A stretch of 61,029 bases of DNA, taken from NCBI GenBank assembly GCA_004000625.1, contig SAUS01000003.1, forward strand, positions 1 through 61,029, given 5' to 3'. How positions within the stretch are numbered: position 1 is the stretch's first letter; each line of letters starts with the position of its first letter. The stretch comes from Candidatus Cibiobacter qucibialis. Lineage in GTDB: Bacteria > Bacillota > Clostridia > Oscillospirales > Ruminococcaceae. A program made the position numbers and the translations under genes. The notes under the pieces are model-generated. The model had not been told where the DNA came from and did no database searches. It saw nothing but the letters and a program-made list of their open reading frames with translations. This document shows positions 34,381 to 43,515 of this stretch, one piece after another.

Positions 34381-34464
34381 AAATACGCTCGCCAAAATCA
34401 TGGAGCGATTTTGGCATGTGGTATCAACCCGGCAGCTTTTATTGAGGTAAGGAGATAACAGTTC

Positions 34465-36690
34465 ATGAAGATCATCAAGCGCAACGGCAGCGAGGCCGTT
34501 TTCGATATATCCAAAATTATTGCAGCGGTGACCAAAGCCAACAACGTTGTTGCCTCCAACCAGCGCTTGACCAAGGAACAGATCACGGCCATTGCCGACG
34601 ATGTGGCGCAGGAATGCCAGAGCCGCAACCACGCCATGAACGTGGAGGAGATCCAGGATCTGGTGGAAGACGCCATCATGCAGACCAAAGCGTATGAGGT
34701 GGCCCGCAAATATATCACCTACCGCTATGTGCAGAGCCTGCGCCGTACCCATAACACCACCGACGACCGCATTCTGTCCCTCATCGAGTGCAACAATGAG
34801 GAAGTCAAGCAGGAAAACGCCAATAAAAACCCGACCGTCAACAGCGTTCAGCGCGATTATATGGCCGGCGAGGTCAGCAAGGACCTGACCATGCGTATGC
34901 TGCTGCCTGCCGAGATTGTAAAGGCACATGAGGACGGCATCATTCATTTCCATGATGCTGACTATTACGCCCAACATATGCACAACTGCGACCTGGTCAA
35001 CCTGGACGACATGCTGCAGAACGGCACGGTTATTTCTGGTACCCTCATCGAAAAACCGCATTCTTTCTCCACGGCCTGCAACATTGCCACCCAGATCATT
35101 GCGCAGGTGGCATCCAACCAGTACGGCGGCCAGAGCATCAGCCTGACCCACCTGGCACCGTTTGTGGATATCAGTCGCAAAAAGATCCGCCGCGATACCG
35201 AAGCGGAGATGAAGGAACTGGGCATTGATCCCGGTGAAGAAAAGCTCTCCCAGATCGTTGAAGCTCGTCTGCGCGAGGAAATCAAGCGCGGTGTGCAGAC
35301 CATCCAGTACCAGGTCGTTACCCTAATGACCACCAACGGCCAGGCACCGTTCATCACGGTATTCATGTACCTGAACGAAGCGGGCGAAAACCAGCGCCTG
35401 AAATCTGACCTTGCCATTATCGTGGAAGAAATGCTCCGCCAGCGCTACCAGGGTGTTAAGAATGAAAAGGGCGTCTGGATCACCCCCGCATTCCCCAAGC
35501 TGATCTATGTGCTGGAAGACGATAATATCCGCGAAGGCACCCCCTATTTCTACCTGACCAAGCTGGCCGCCAAATGCACCGCAAAGCGCATGGTGCCGGA
35601 CTATATCAGCGAAAAGAAGATGAAGGAATACAAGCTGTCTAAGGGTGAGACCGAGGGCAACGGCGATGTATTTACCTGCATGGGCTGCCGCAGCTTTTTG
35701 ACCCCCGACCGTTCCGGCAATGGCTGGAACAACGTGGCCAACGCCCAGAACTATGTGCCGGGCAAGCCGAAGTACTATGGCCGCTTCAATCAGGGCGTTG
35801 TTACCATCAACCTGCCGGATGTGGCCCTGTCCTCCGGCGGTGAACCGGATAAATTCTGGAAAATTTTTGATGAGCGCCTGGAACTGTGCCACCGCGCCTT
35901 GCAGTACCGCCATAACCGCCTTAAGGGTACCCTGTCCGATGCGGCACCCATTCTGTGGCAGTACGGCGCTCTGGCCCGCCTGAAAAAGGGCGAGCCCATT
36001 GATAAGCTGCTGTACGGCGGCTACTCCACCATCAGCCTGGGCTATGCGGGCCTGTATGAATGCTGCAAATATATGACCGGCAAGAGCCATACCGATCCCG
36101 CCGCAAAGCCCTTTGCCCTGAGTGTGATGCAGCACATGAACGATAAGTGCAACGAGTGGAAGAACGCTGAAAATATTGATTACTCGCTGTACGGCACCCC
36201 GCTGGAATCCACCACCTACAAGTTTGCCAAGTGCCTGCAAAAGCGGTTTGGCATTGTGCCGGGCATTACGGACCGCAACTATATCACCAACAGCTACCAT
36301 GTGCATGTGACCGAGCAGATCGATGCGTTCACCAAGCTGAAGTTTGAAAGCGAGTTCCAGCGCCTGTCTCCGGGCGGCGCCATCAGCTATGTGGAAGTGC
36401 CCAATATGCAGGATAACCTGGAAGCTGTCATCAAAGTGATGCAGTTCATCTATGATAACATCATGTACGCAGAGCTGAACACCAAGAGCGACTACTGCCA
36501 GGTGTGCGGCTATGACGGCGAGATCAAGATCGTGGAGGACGATGGCAAGCTGGTGTGGGAGTGCCCGCACTGCCATAACCGCGACCAGAGCAAGCTGAAC
36601 GTTGCCCGCCGCACCTGCGGTTACATCGGTACCCAGTTCTGGAACCAGGGCCGTACCGCCGAAATCAAGGACCGCGTGCTGCATCTGTAA
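34465..36690 (+). CDS. nrdD: Anaerobic ribonucleoside-triphosphate reductase
   Basis: A 741-residue class III reductase that makes deoxynucleotides without oxygen. Residues 1-95 form an ATP cone (MKIIKRNGSEAVFDISKI) for allosteric control. The body carries HDADYY, and the C-terminus has the zinc site CQVCGYDG/CPHCHN and the glycyl radical loop RRTCGYIG with the radical Gly near 719. AAGGAGATAACAGTTC before the ATG confirms the start. It is activated by the NrdG encoded divergently. A terminator follows at 36716. Confidence 0.97.
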   Translation: MKIIKRNGSEAVFDISKIIAAVTKANNVVASNQRLTKEQITAIADDVAQECQSRNHAMNVEEIQDLVEDAIMQTKAYEVARKYITYRYVQSLRRTHNTTDDRILSLIECNNEEVKQENANKNPTVNSVQRDYMAGEVSKDLTMRMLLPAEIVKAHEDGIIHFHDADYYAQHMHNCDLVNLDDMLQNGTVISGTLIEKPHSFSTACNIATQIIAQVASNQYGGQSISLTHLAPFVDISRKKIRRDTEAEMKELGIDPGEEKLSQIVEARLREEIKRGVQTIQYQVVTLMTTNGQAPFITVFMYLNEAGENQRLKSDLAIIVEEMLRQRYQGVKNEKGVWITPAFPKLIYVLEDDNIREGTPYFYLTKLAAKCTAKRMVPDYISEKKMKEYKLSKGETEGNGDVFTCMGCRSFLTPDRSGNGWNNVANAQNYVPGKPKYYGRFNQGVVTINLPDVALSSGGEPDKFWKIFDERLELCHRALQYRHNRLKGTLSDAAPILWQYGALARLKKGEPIDKLLYGGYSTISLGYAGLYECCKYMTGKSHTDPAAKPFALSVMQHMNDKCNEWKNAENIDYSLYGTPLESTTYKFAKCLQKRFGIVPGITDRNYITNSYHVHVTEQIDAFTKLKFESEFQRLSPGGAISYVEVPNMQDNLEAVIKVMQFIYDNIMYAELNTKSDYCQVCGYDGEIKIVEDDGKLVWECPHCHNRDQSKLNVARRTCGYIGTQFWNQGRTAEIKDRVLHL

Positions 36691-36715
36691 AACGTATAAA
36701 GATAATAGAATAAAC

Positions 36716-36756
36716 AAAATGAGGCGTATCCACGATATATGGATACGCCTCATTTT
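36716..36756 (+). terminator. Terminator after nrdD
   Basis: ATGAGGCGTATCCA pairs with TGGATACGCCTCAT around a seven-base loop and is followed by TTTTG. Confidence 0.85.
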
Positions 36757-36772
36757 GTTGCTAAGATAGCTA

Positions 36773-36945
36773 AGGCAACACCGCACAATTCCCGCCTGAC
36801 GGCTTAAGCACCGCTCCGGCGGCTGCGGCACGGCATCTGCGTTGCCAAAATGCTCGATAAGACATCCAGTATTATCTGCGCTTTTGGCTTGGCATCTGCC
36901 GCACCTCGCTCGCCGTATCGGCACTTAGAATTATGCGGTATTGCC
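36773..36945 (+). mobile_element. 173-bp MITE-like element, copy C
   Basis: Same orientation as copy A, with only a few differences over 173 bases, flanked by the direct repeat CTA (36770-36772 and 36946-36948). It lies between the convergent nrdD and scrK terminators. Confidence 0.9.
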
Positions 36946-36988
36946 CTAATAAAATAAAGCGAATATAGAAAAGAAAAATCTATACCGT

Positions 36989-37031
36989 AAAGCAGCCGCC
37001 CGGTACAAATCCTGTACCGGGCGGCTGCTTT
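36989..37031 (-). terminator. Terminator-like hairpin after the scr operon
   Basis: AAGCAGCCGCCCGGTACA pairs perfectly over 18 bases with TGTACCGGGCGGCTGCTT (loop of five). The T run on the minus strand is short, but the stem is very stable and lies directly after the scrK stop. Confidence 0.7.
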
Positions 37032-37060
37032 ATGATGAAATAGCAGAGAATGGCAGAAAG

Positions 37061-38017
37061 TTACAACTGGTCGATGGTGGGGTAGCTGTCAATGGCACCG
37101 TAGCGCTGCACACTGTAACCGCAGAACCGGTTGGAAAAATCCAGCCACTGGTTCAGCTGGTCCGCCTGCAGAGCGGGCAGGGCGGCGCGGTCCACCCCGT
37201 TTTTGTGCAGCTGCCACAAAAACGAGCCGATGAACCCGTCCCCGGCGCCGGTGGTATCCACGGCCTTTACCGGCTTGCTGGCGGAAAAGCCGTGGGTGGT
37301 GCGGGTGTAAGCGTGGGCACCGGCGCTGCCGCAGGTGTAGAGCACCAGCTGTACATGGCCCACAAACAGGCTGGGCAGGGCGGCTTCAATATCACTGGTG
37401 CCGGTCAGAAATTCCAGCTCTTCGTCCGAGATTTTGACCACATCGGCCAGCGGCAGGAACTCCAGCACCGTGCGGCGCAAAGCATCACGGTCCGGCCACA
37501 GCGGAAAGCGCAGGTTGGGGTCAAAGTCAATGATAGTCCCGGCGCTGCGGGCTGCGGCAATGGCAGTTTTGTGGGCTTCCCGCATGGGGCTTTCCACCAG
37601 GGCAACGCTGCAAAAATGCAGGGCATAGGCGTTGGCAAACAGGCTGGTATCCACCTGTTCCGGGGCGTACAGCAAATCGGCTGAGGGCTTGCGGTAAAAA
37701 CTGAACGTCCGGTTGCCGTCCGCTTCCAGCGAAACAAAGGCCAGGGCGGTGTTGGCTTTGTCCGTCAAACAGATATGGCTGGTATCAATGCCGCAGGCAG
37801 CCAGTTCATCAATAATCTTGTGGCCGAACGGGTCATCTCCCAGCTGGGTCAGCAGGGCAGAATCCCCACCCAGGCGGGCATAAGCACCGCACACGTTGGC
37901 GGGCGCGCCGCCCACACGGGGGCTGAAAGAGGGAACCTCGGCAAAGGAACAGCCGGTTTTGGACGGAATCATATCGATCAGCGCTTCGCCGATCGCATAC
38001 AAGGTATCATGTGCCAT
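37061..38017 (-). CDS. scrK: Fructokinase (PfkB family)
   Basis: A 318-residue ribokinase-fold kinase with VGGAPANVCGAYARLGG near the N-terminus and DTTGAGDGFIGSF at the C-terminus, where the first-position Asp and the GAGD Asp bind sugar and activate the hydroxyl. It phosphorylates fructose released from sucrose-6-phosphate. GGAGG before the ATG at 38017 sets the start; upstream frame has no family sequence. It is the last gene of scrA-scrB-scrK, 13 bases after scrB. Confidence 0.92.
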   Translation of the reverse strand: MAHDTLYAIGEALIDMIPSKTGCSFAEVPSFSPRVGGAPANVCGAYARLGGDSALLTQLGDDPFGHKIIDELAACGIDTSHICLTDKANTALAFVSLEADGNRTFSFYRKPSADLLYAPEQVDTSLFANAYALHFCSVALVESPMREAHKTAIAAARSAGTIIDFDPNLRFPLWPDRDALRRTVLEFLPLADVVKISDEELEFLTGTSDIEAALPSLFVGHVQLVLYTCGSAGAHAYTRTTHGFSASKPVKAVDTTGAGDGFIGSFLWQLHKNGVDRAALPALQADQLNQWLDFSNRFCGYSVQRYGAIDSYPTIDQL

Positions 38018-38030
38018 GGAATGTCCTCCG

Positions 38031-39428
38031 TTAAATCGAAAGGGAATACAGGGTGCTGCCTGCGCCGCAAAGCTGCACGGCAACCTTGCCCGCTGCCGGG
38101 TAATACCGGGTGGAAAGCACCGCGGCACCGTCGTTCAGGAATATTTCCAGCGAGGAAGCATCCCCCACAACACGCAGGCTGCGGCAGGGGGCATCCAGCA
38201 CAGCCTTGCGCTCGGTGCGCCCGGCGGCAATCGCTGCATCGGTAAAGCGCAGGGTACAGGTGCGGTCCGCTTCGGTGTAAGTCAGGGTCAGGCCATTGGC
38301 AATGGTCAGGACAAAATCCCCGGCGGGGGAGGCGGTCAGGTCAAAGCAGGGGTCCGTTTCAACCGTTTCGCCGTCTGTCGGCTGGCGGGCTTCGCCGCGC
38401 AGGGCGTTCAGCTCGGCGGCGGGGGCTTGCAGCAGGCAGCCATTGCCGTCCTGGGTCAACACGCGGGGCAGGGTCAGGCAGTGTTGCCAGCCATACTCCA
38501 CGGTGGGGTTGGTGTAATCGGCATCCGGCATGCCCATCCAGCCAAACTGGATGCGGCGGCCATCCGCGGCGGCAAAGCTTTGAGGCGCGTAATAGTCAAA
38601 GCCATCGTCCAGGGCGTGGAATTCGCTCAATGTGCAATCGGTGCGCCAGTCACCTTGCAGGGCAAAGTAACCGCAGCCGTACACGTTCTGGCAGGCAATG
38701 CCCTGGGGCGATACCGCCAAAAACCACTGGCCGTCCAGCTCAAACAGATCGGGACATTCCCACATGTAGCCAAAGACTTTGGGGGTAGTGATGGTGTTGA
38801 TGTGGTTCCAGTGCAGCTTGTCGGCACTTTCAAACACCAGCACTTCGCCATGGTCGTCCAGTGTTCGGGCACCCAGCACCATATAGTAGCGCCCATCCAG
38901 TGCAAACACTTTGGGATCGCGCACATGGCAGGTCAGCCCGGCGGGATAATCCTGGTTGTACATCAGGCAGCGCTTGTTGTCCAGATGGATGGCATCGCGG
39001 CTGGTGGCAAGGCAGACATTGTGCCCGCGCCCCTGCTTGATGTAGTCATATTCGCCGGGGTGCTTGACATTGCCGGTATAGTACAGGTACAGCATGCCGT
39101 CCTCCACCAGAGCGGAGCCAGAATAAACGCCATGGCAGTCAAACGGTTCGTCCGGGTACAGCATTACGGGCAGGCGTTCCCAGTGGAACAAATCGCGGCT
39201 GCGCACGTGCCCCCAGTGCTTGACCCCTCCCGTGGGGTCAAACGGGCCGTACTGATAAAACACATGGTATTCATCGCCGATCTGGCACAGCCCGTTGGGG
39301 TCGTTCAGCCAGCCAACCGGGGGCTGAACATGCAGCTTTTGCCGGTGGGGATCCGCCGCCGCGCGGGCGGCCCCGGCGGTTTCCACCATGGGGACAAGAC
39401 GCTTCAAATCACGCTGCAAGGCATTCAT
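38031..39428 (-). CDS. scrB: Sucrose-6-phosphate hydrolase (GH32)
   Basis: A 465-residue GH32 beta-fructosidase. WLNDPNG holds the nucleophile Asp (near residue 42), VRDPKVF the transition-state stabiliser and WECPDLF the acid/base Glu. The C-terminal beta-sandwich includes SLEIFLNDGAAVLSTRYYP. No signal peptide, so it acts inside the cell on sucrose-6-phosphate delivered by the PTS. AAGGAG before the ATG. It lies between the transporter and the fructokinase in one operon. Confidence 0.95.
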   Translation of the reverse strand: MNALQRDLKRLVPMVETAGAARAAADPHRQKLHVQPPVGWLNDPNGLCQIGDEYHVFYQYGPFDPTGGVKHWGHVRSRDLFHWERLPVMLYPDEPFDCHGVYSGSALVEDGMLYLYYTGNVKHPGEYDYIKQGRGHNVCLATSRDAIHLDNKRCLMYNQDYPAGLTCHVRDPKVFALDGRYYMVLGARTLDDHGEVLVFESADKLHWNHINTITTPKVFGYMWECPDLFELDGQWFLAVSPQGIACQNVYGCGYFALQGDWRTDCTLSEFHALDDGFDYYAPQSFAAADGRRIQFGWMGMPDADYTNPTVEYGWQHCLTLPRVLTQDGNGCLLQAPAAELNALRGEARQPTDGETVETDPCFDLTASPAGDFVLTIANGLTLTYTEADRTCTLRFTDAAIAAGRTERKAVLDAPCRSLRVVGDASSLEIFLNDGAAVLSTRYYPAAGKVAVQLCGAGSTLYSLSI

Positions 39429-39464
39429 AACAGGTAGCTCCTTATTGATTGAGAGGGGAAAACA

Positions 39465-40862
39465 TCAGGCTTTGGCTTCCTCGGCTTCGGGGGTCCAGAT
39501 CACCCAGGTCACAGCGAAGGAAACGCCGAAGGAAATTGCCATCATGATGAGGTACTGCAGCGGCATGTGCAGATGCAGCAGGATGCCGAAGATGCCGGTC
39601 ACGCCGGTGCCGGTGGCACCAAGGCCGATCACACTGGCATACAAAGCGCCACAGGCACCGCCGACCAGACCGCCGATAAAGGGCTTAAAGTAGCGCAGGT
39701 TGACGCCGAAGATGGCGGGCTCGGTAATGCCCATGCAGGCAGAAAGGGCGGAGGGCAGAGCCATAGACTTAACTTTGGCGTTCTTGCTCTTGAGGGCAAC
39801 GGCAAAAGCGGCACCGCCCTGGGCAACGTTGGCGGCACTGGCCAGGGGCAGCCAGTAGGTGAAGCCAAACTTGGCCAGCTGGCCAAGGTCGATCAGGGTG
39901 TACATATGGTGGATACCGGCCACAACGGTGACGGCGTACAAACCGCCCATGATGAAGGAACCGATGCCGAACGGCAGCTGAATTAAAGCCTGAACGCCGT
40001 TGATGATGCCGTCCTCCAGCGTGGTGAAGATTGGGCCGATGACAGCGAGGGTGAGATAACCGGTAACGAAAACGGAGACCAGCGGGGTAACAAACAGGTC
40101 GATCATGGCGGGCACAACTTTGTGCAACCGCTTTTCAATCTGGCACATCAGCCACACGGCAATGATAACGGGGATAACGTGGCCCTGGTAGCCGACCAGC
40201 GGAATTTTGTACAGCCCGCCAAACACCGACTGGTAGGTCTGCACGCCCTCAGAAGCAACGGTCCAGGCGTTCTGCAGGTTGGGGTGAATCATGATCATGC
40301 CGATGACAGCACCCAGGAACTGGTTGCCACCAAACACCTTTGCGGCGGAGAACGCGATCAGGATAGGCAGGAAGGTGTACGCCGTGTTGGAGAACAGCTG
40401 GGCAAACACATAGATGGAACCGCTGGTATCAATGTTCAGGAAGCCGTTGTTGACCATAAAGTTCAGCGCTTCCATAATGCCCATCAAAAAGCCGGAAGCC
40501 ACGATGGCCGGGATGATGGGAACAAAGATATCGCCCAGCGTCTTGATGGCCCGCTGGTACCATGGTGCTTTGGAAGCGGCAGCCTGTTTGACTTCCTCCT
40601 TGCTGGCACCGGTGATTCCGGCCAGGGCGGTGAACTCGTCATACACCTTGTTCACAATGCCGGTGCCGAAGATGATCTGCAGCTGGCCCTGGGCTTCAAA
40701 TACGCCCTTGGCGCCCTCAGCATTTTCAAGCTCTTTTTTGTTCACCTTGGAATTATCCGCAATCACCAGGCGCAGGCGGGTTGCGCAGTGTGCGGCCGAT
40801 ACAATGTTGGAAGCACCGCCGATGTTGTCCAGTACCTGCTGGGCTGCTTTCTTGTAATCCAT
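39465..40862 (-). CDS. scrA: PTS sucrose transporter subunit IIBC
   Basis: A 465-residue fusion of EIIB (residues 1-90; phosphorylated Cys in AAHCATRLRL near 26) and the EIIC membrane domain of the glucose-sucrose superfamily (residues 105-455, ten or so helices; GITEPAIFGVN is the family signature). It takes up sucrose and phosphorylates it. There is no EIIA domain, so a shared IIA protein encoded elsewhere is needed. AAGGAG supports the start. A perfect cre site and a TATAAT lie upstream. Confidence 0.95.
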   Translation of the reverse strand: MDYKKAAQQVLDNIGGASNIVSAAHCATRLRLVIADNSKVNKKELENAEGAKGVFEAQGQLQIIFGTGIVNKVYDEFTALAGITGASKEEVKQAAASKAPWYQRAIKTLGDIFVPIIPAIVASGFLMGIMEALNFMVNNGFLNIDTSGSIYVFAQLFSNTAYTFLPILIAFSAAKVFGGNQFLGAVIGMIMIHPNLQNAWTVASEGVQTYQSVFGGLYKIPLVGYQGHVIPVIIAVWLMCQIEKRLHKVVPAMIDLFVTPLVSVFVTGYLTLAVIGPIFTTLEDGIINGVQALIQLPFGIGSFIMGGLYAVTVVAGIHHMYTLIDLGQLAKFGFTYWLPLASAANVAQGGAAFAVALKSKNAKVKSMALPSALSACMGITEPAIFGVNLRYFKPFIGGLVGGACGALYASVIGLGATGTGVTGIFGILLHLHMPLQYLIMMAISFGVSFAVTWVIWTPEAEEAKA

Positions 40863-40931
40863 GTTGCACGCTCCTTCTTTTATCTGTTGGCCCGGTAGGA
40901 GGTTCCGGGGCCTGTTTCATTTGACAGCTTT

Positions 40932-41004
40932 ATTATATACGAAGGTGAGTGCTTTTTCTATTGACCAAACGACCCAACTTGCAAAGATTCTGTTATCGAT
41001 TTCA
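40932..41004 (-). promoter_or_regulatory. scr operon promoter region with cre site
   Basis: On the minus strand TGAAATCGATAACA (40991-41004) fits the Firmicute catabolite-response consensus TGWAANCGNTNWCA at every position, implying CcpA control. A TATAAT (40932-40937) lies about 70 bases before the scrA ATG; no good -35 box is seen. Confidence 0.65.
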
Positions 41005-41074
41005 CACAGTTTCACACCGTTCTTTGGTAAAATGCACAAAAAACAGGGGGCTGCATGGAAAGGGTGCACAAAAC

Positions 41075-41104
41075 AAAAACTTCCCCGCAGTGATGCAGGG
41101 AAGT
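41075..41104 (-). terminator. Terminator after scrR
   Basis: On the minus strand ACTTCCC pairs with GGGAAGT around a GC-rich loop, followed by TTTTG. Confidence 0.65.
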
Positions 41105-41123
41105 GTGGCGCAAAGGATGCCTG

Positions 41124-42140
41124 TTATAGCGACCAGACATTTTCATCTGAGTTGTCATCCCCGGTGGAGGCCCGGCATTTTAACTCATAATCCAGCTTGA
41201 TCATCTGCGGCTCGGCATGGGGGTCCGCCAGCATGTCCAGCAGCAGGCGGGCGGCTTTGTCCCCGGCGGTGCGGTAATGCAGATGGGCGCTGGTCAGCGG
41301 CACATAGGCAACGCGGCCAATGCGGTTGTCGCCCACAGCGGCAATCATGATGTCCTCCGGCACCCGCAGACTGTGGCTGCGGCAGTATTGCAGCGCACCC
41401 AGGGCGATGGAGTCGGTCGCGCAGAACAGGCAGTCCAGCCCCGGCGCACGGCCAAACAGCTGCTCCGCCTGGTGGTAGCCGGATTCCATGTTGAACTTGG
41501 CAATGCTCATCCGCTGCGGCTGGGGCACGAGACCTGCATCTCGCAGCGCACTGTCAAAGCCTTCGCGCCGGGCAAGGCCGACGGCTTTGTCCAGCAGGGT
41601 CACGCCCAGGTAGCCCGGCTTGCGCCGCCCCTTTTGCAGCATGTGGGCGGTGGCGGCCTGCGCCGCGCCGAAATCATCGTGGAACACGCAGCTGAACCCG
41701 GGATACTGCTGCCCCACGATTACCACCGGCACATGCAGGCTTTGCAGCACCGCGTGGTGTTCCGGGGTAAACATGGTGGCAATCAGGATAATGCCGTCCA
41801 CCGTATCATGCCGCAGGGTATCCAGCGCGCGCACTTCGCGGGTGTTGTCGTTGGCGGTGTTGATCAGCAGCAGCTGGTAGTTCTGGTCGTCCAGTACCCG
41901 GCTGATGCCCTCCACCATGCGGGCGCAGCTTTCGCTGCTCAGCCGCGGCATGATCACCCCGATCTGCCGCGTGCGGCGGGTGCGCAGCATCTGGGCCTGC
42001 ATACTGGGGCGGTAGCCGGTGGCTTCCACCGCAGCGGCAATCTGGGCGCGCTTTTCGGCGCTTAAGTACCCACCATTGAAATAGCGGCTGACCGCTGCCT
42101 TGGATACCCCGGCATATTGGGCAAACGCGGTAATGTTCAT
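41124..42140 (-). CDS. scrR: LacI-family transcriptional regulator, probably of sucrose genes
   Basis: A 338-residue LacI-type repressor: headpiece in residues 1-55 (MNITAFAQYAGVSKAAVSRYFNG) and a periplasmic-binding-protein fold. ScrR-like regulators bind sucrose-6-phosphate or fructose. It lies upstream of scrA on the same strand with its own terminator. AGGAGTGCGGCCT before the ATG at 42140 fixes the start; the longer frame upstream is AT-rich and non-homologous. Confidence 0.88.
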   Translation of the reverse strand: MNITAFAQYAGVSKAAVSRYFNGGYLSAEKRAQIAAAVEATGYRPSMQAQMLRTRRTRQIGVIMPRLSSESCARMVEGISRVLDDQNYQLLLINTANDNTREVRALDTLRHDTVDGIILIATMFTPEHHAVLQSLHVPVVIVGQQYPGFSCVFHDDFGAAQAATAHMLQKGRRKPGYLGVTLLDKAVGLARREGFDSALRDAGLVPQPQRMSIAKFNMESGYHQAEQLFGRAPGLDCLFCATDSIALGALQYCRSHSLRVPEDIMIAAVGDNRIGRVAYVPLTSAHLHYRTAGDKAARLLLDMLADPHAEPQMIKLDYELKCRASTGDDNSDENVWSL

Positions 42141-42530
42141 AGGCCGCACTCCTGTCCGGCTGCCGGCGGGGGAAACCTGCCGGTGCACTTTTTTATCAGT
42201 ATAATGCAGAAACTGGCAGGGTGCAACGGGAAAGAGCGGAGAAAAGAAAAATAAGAATGAATGGCATGAGGCAAAGAACAAAATAGACAAAAAACGGGGA
42301 TTGAATTTGTGCTTTTGATGGAGAAAGAAGAATGAAAGCTGAATACAAAAAAGCACACAGCTAAAAAGATTTACCAGAATGAATTTGGTGTAAAAGTTAT
42401 CTTCCGCGCTGGCACAGGATGAAAAGATATGCTATAATACAATATTAGTTACACGATGAAAAAGTAAGATGCCCCTGATGCCAGTGCGGATGTGCGCAGG
42501 GCAATGATATGTGTTTAGTGAGGAAAAAGA

Positions 42531-43046
42531 ATGGGACTGCTGCAAAAAATTCAGGCAAAAACCGAGGAAGCCCGCGCGAAGGAGAAGATTCGCCCGCTGC
42601 TGGAAAGCCGCATGATGCGGGACATCCTGCTGGAGATCGGCCAGCGCGGCAACGAAGCGCTGGACCCGCAGTCCGTTCCATTGGCTATGCGCCGCCGCGC
42701 CACCCAACTTGCCAGCGAAAGCGGCCTGAGCGGCCTGAAGCAGTGTGCTGTGGATGAACTGCATCTGAACGAAGCGGGAATCACGCTGGTCTGCAAGGGG
42801 GAGCACACGGCATTTTTGTACGCAGACTATAACTATGAAAACATTGAGGATACCGACTGCCTGCCCGCTGTGGCCGAATACCTGGTGCAGCACATGCGCG
42901 GCTATTATAACATTACCCGCAGCTTTTACAGTGTGCCCAAAGCCAACGGCCATGTGGAGGAAAAGACCCGTGAGGTGACCGTGGTGCGCCACCACGAGGA
43001 TACCCCCTTTGCCCCCGGCCCGGTGCAGAAACAGCATTTGTTCTGA
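42531..43046 (+). CDS. Conserved-looking hypothetical protein
   Basis: A 171-residue soluble protein with a charged helical N-terminus (LLQKIQAKTEEARAKEKIRPLL) and a mixed alpha/beta rest. No domain recognised, no signal or membrane segment. GTGAGGAAAAAGA precedes the ATG. TATAAT (42433-42438) with TGGCAC 17 bases upstream is a possible promoter. It is the last host gene before the tRNA-Ser island. The gap before it (42141-42530) is AT-rich and otherwise empty. Confidence 0.65.
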   Translation: MGLLQKIQAKTEEARAKEKIRPLLESRMMRDILLEIGQRGNEALDPQSVPLAMRRRATQLASESGLSGLKQCAVDELHLNEAGITLVCKGEHTAFLYADYNYENIEDTDCLPAVAEYLVQHMRGYYNITRSFYSVPKANGHVEEKTREVTVVRHHEDTPFAPGPVQKQHLF

Positions 43047-43153
43047 TGCACATGAGATATCCCCCAGTATGCAGGAATTATGCCGCCCCGCATCTTGACG
43101 CGGGACGGCATTTTTGCTATACTAATTTAGTATCCGGCAGGAACCCAGAACAT

Positions 43154-43194
43154 GGAGCATTCCCCAAGAGGTCGTAAGAGGGAGCACTCGAAAT
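43154..43194 (+). pseudogene. Chimeric 5' fragment of a tRNA-Ser gene
   Basis: It begins with acceptor strand GGAGCAT (as in the tRNA at 60858) and D-stem CCC. From the D-loop on it is identical to the tRNA at 43234 (30 bases, 43165-43194 against 43245-43274). It stops after the anticodon loop CTCGAAA; the 3' half is missing. The two D-stem halves (CCC and GAG) do not pair, so it is a recombination scar rather than a working gene. Confidence 0.8.
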
Positions 43195-43233
43195 CACACC
43201 CTGCGGGAAGTTCCGCGCAACAAAATTAAATAT

Positions 43234-43325
43234 GCAGATGTACTCAAGAGGTCGTAAGAGGGAGCACTCGAAATGCTTTAGGACAGGAGACTGTCGCGTG
43301 GGTTCGACTCCCACCATCTGCGCCA
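43234..43325 (+). tRNA. tRNA-Ser(CGA)
   Basis: A complete 92-base class II tRNA: acceptor GCAGATG/CATCTGC, D-stem CTC/GAG, anticodon loop CTCGAAA with anticodon CGA, long variable arm, T-arm GTGGG-TTCGACT-CCCAC, discriminator G and encoded CCA. It decodes UCG. It marks the left border of the island; a terminator follows at once. Confidence 0.96.
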
Positions 43326-43326
43326 T

Positions 43327-43366
43327 ATCCGTCGTAAAATCGAAAGATTTTATGACGGATATTTTT
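43327..43366 (+). terminator. Terminator after tRNA-Ser
   Basis: ATCCGTCGTAAAATC pairs with GATTTTATGACGGAT (one G-T pair) around GAAA and is followed by a T run. Confidence 0.85.
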
Positions 43367-43460
43367 GTTCACAGCTTTGAAATGTGATGCTGTAAGTTTA
43401 CGCAAGGACTATTACAAGCCAAAATCCACTTGCAACAATAATCTGCTGCAAAATGCCATT

Positions 43461-43480
43461 TGTTGCCCGAATTGTTGCCC
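43461..43480 (+). repeat. Left-end TGTTGCCC repeats (possible integrase arm sites)
   Basis: Two copies of TGTTGCCC (43461-43468 and 43473-43480) lie between the tRNA and the integrase gene. The same octamer occurs four times at the other end of the island (60544-60598). This is the layout of arm-type binding sites for tyrosine integrases. Confidence 0.6.
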
Positions 43481-43515
43481 ACAGTTCATGATTTCCTGCG
43501 CGAAGGGATAATAAC

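Noticed and set aside
36770..36924. Open frame through the 173-bp repeat, reading into and beyond nrdD on the minus strand
   Set aside because: It repeats with each MITE copy, lacks a ribosome site and continues antisense through nrdD; it is a consequence of GC-rich sequence.
35323..36924. A 533-codon minus-strand open frame opposite nrdD
   Set aside because: nrdD is certain from its motifs; the opposite frame also crosses a MITE copy.
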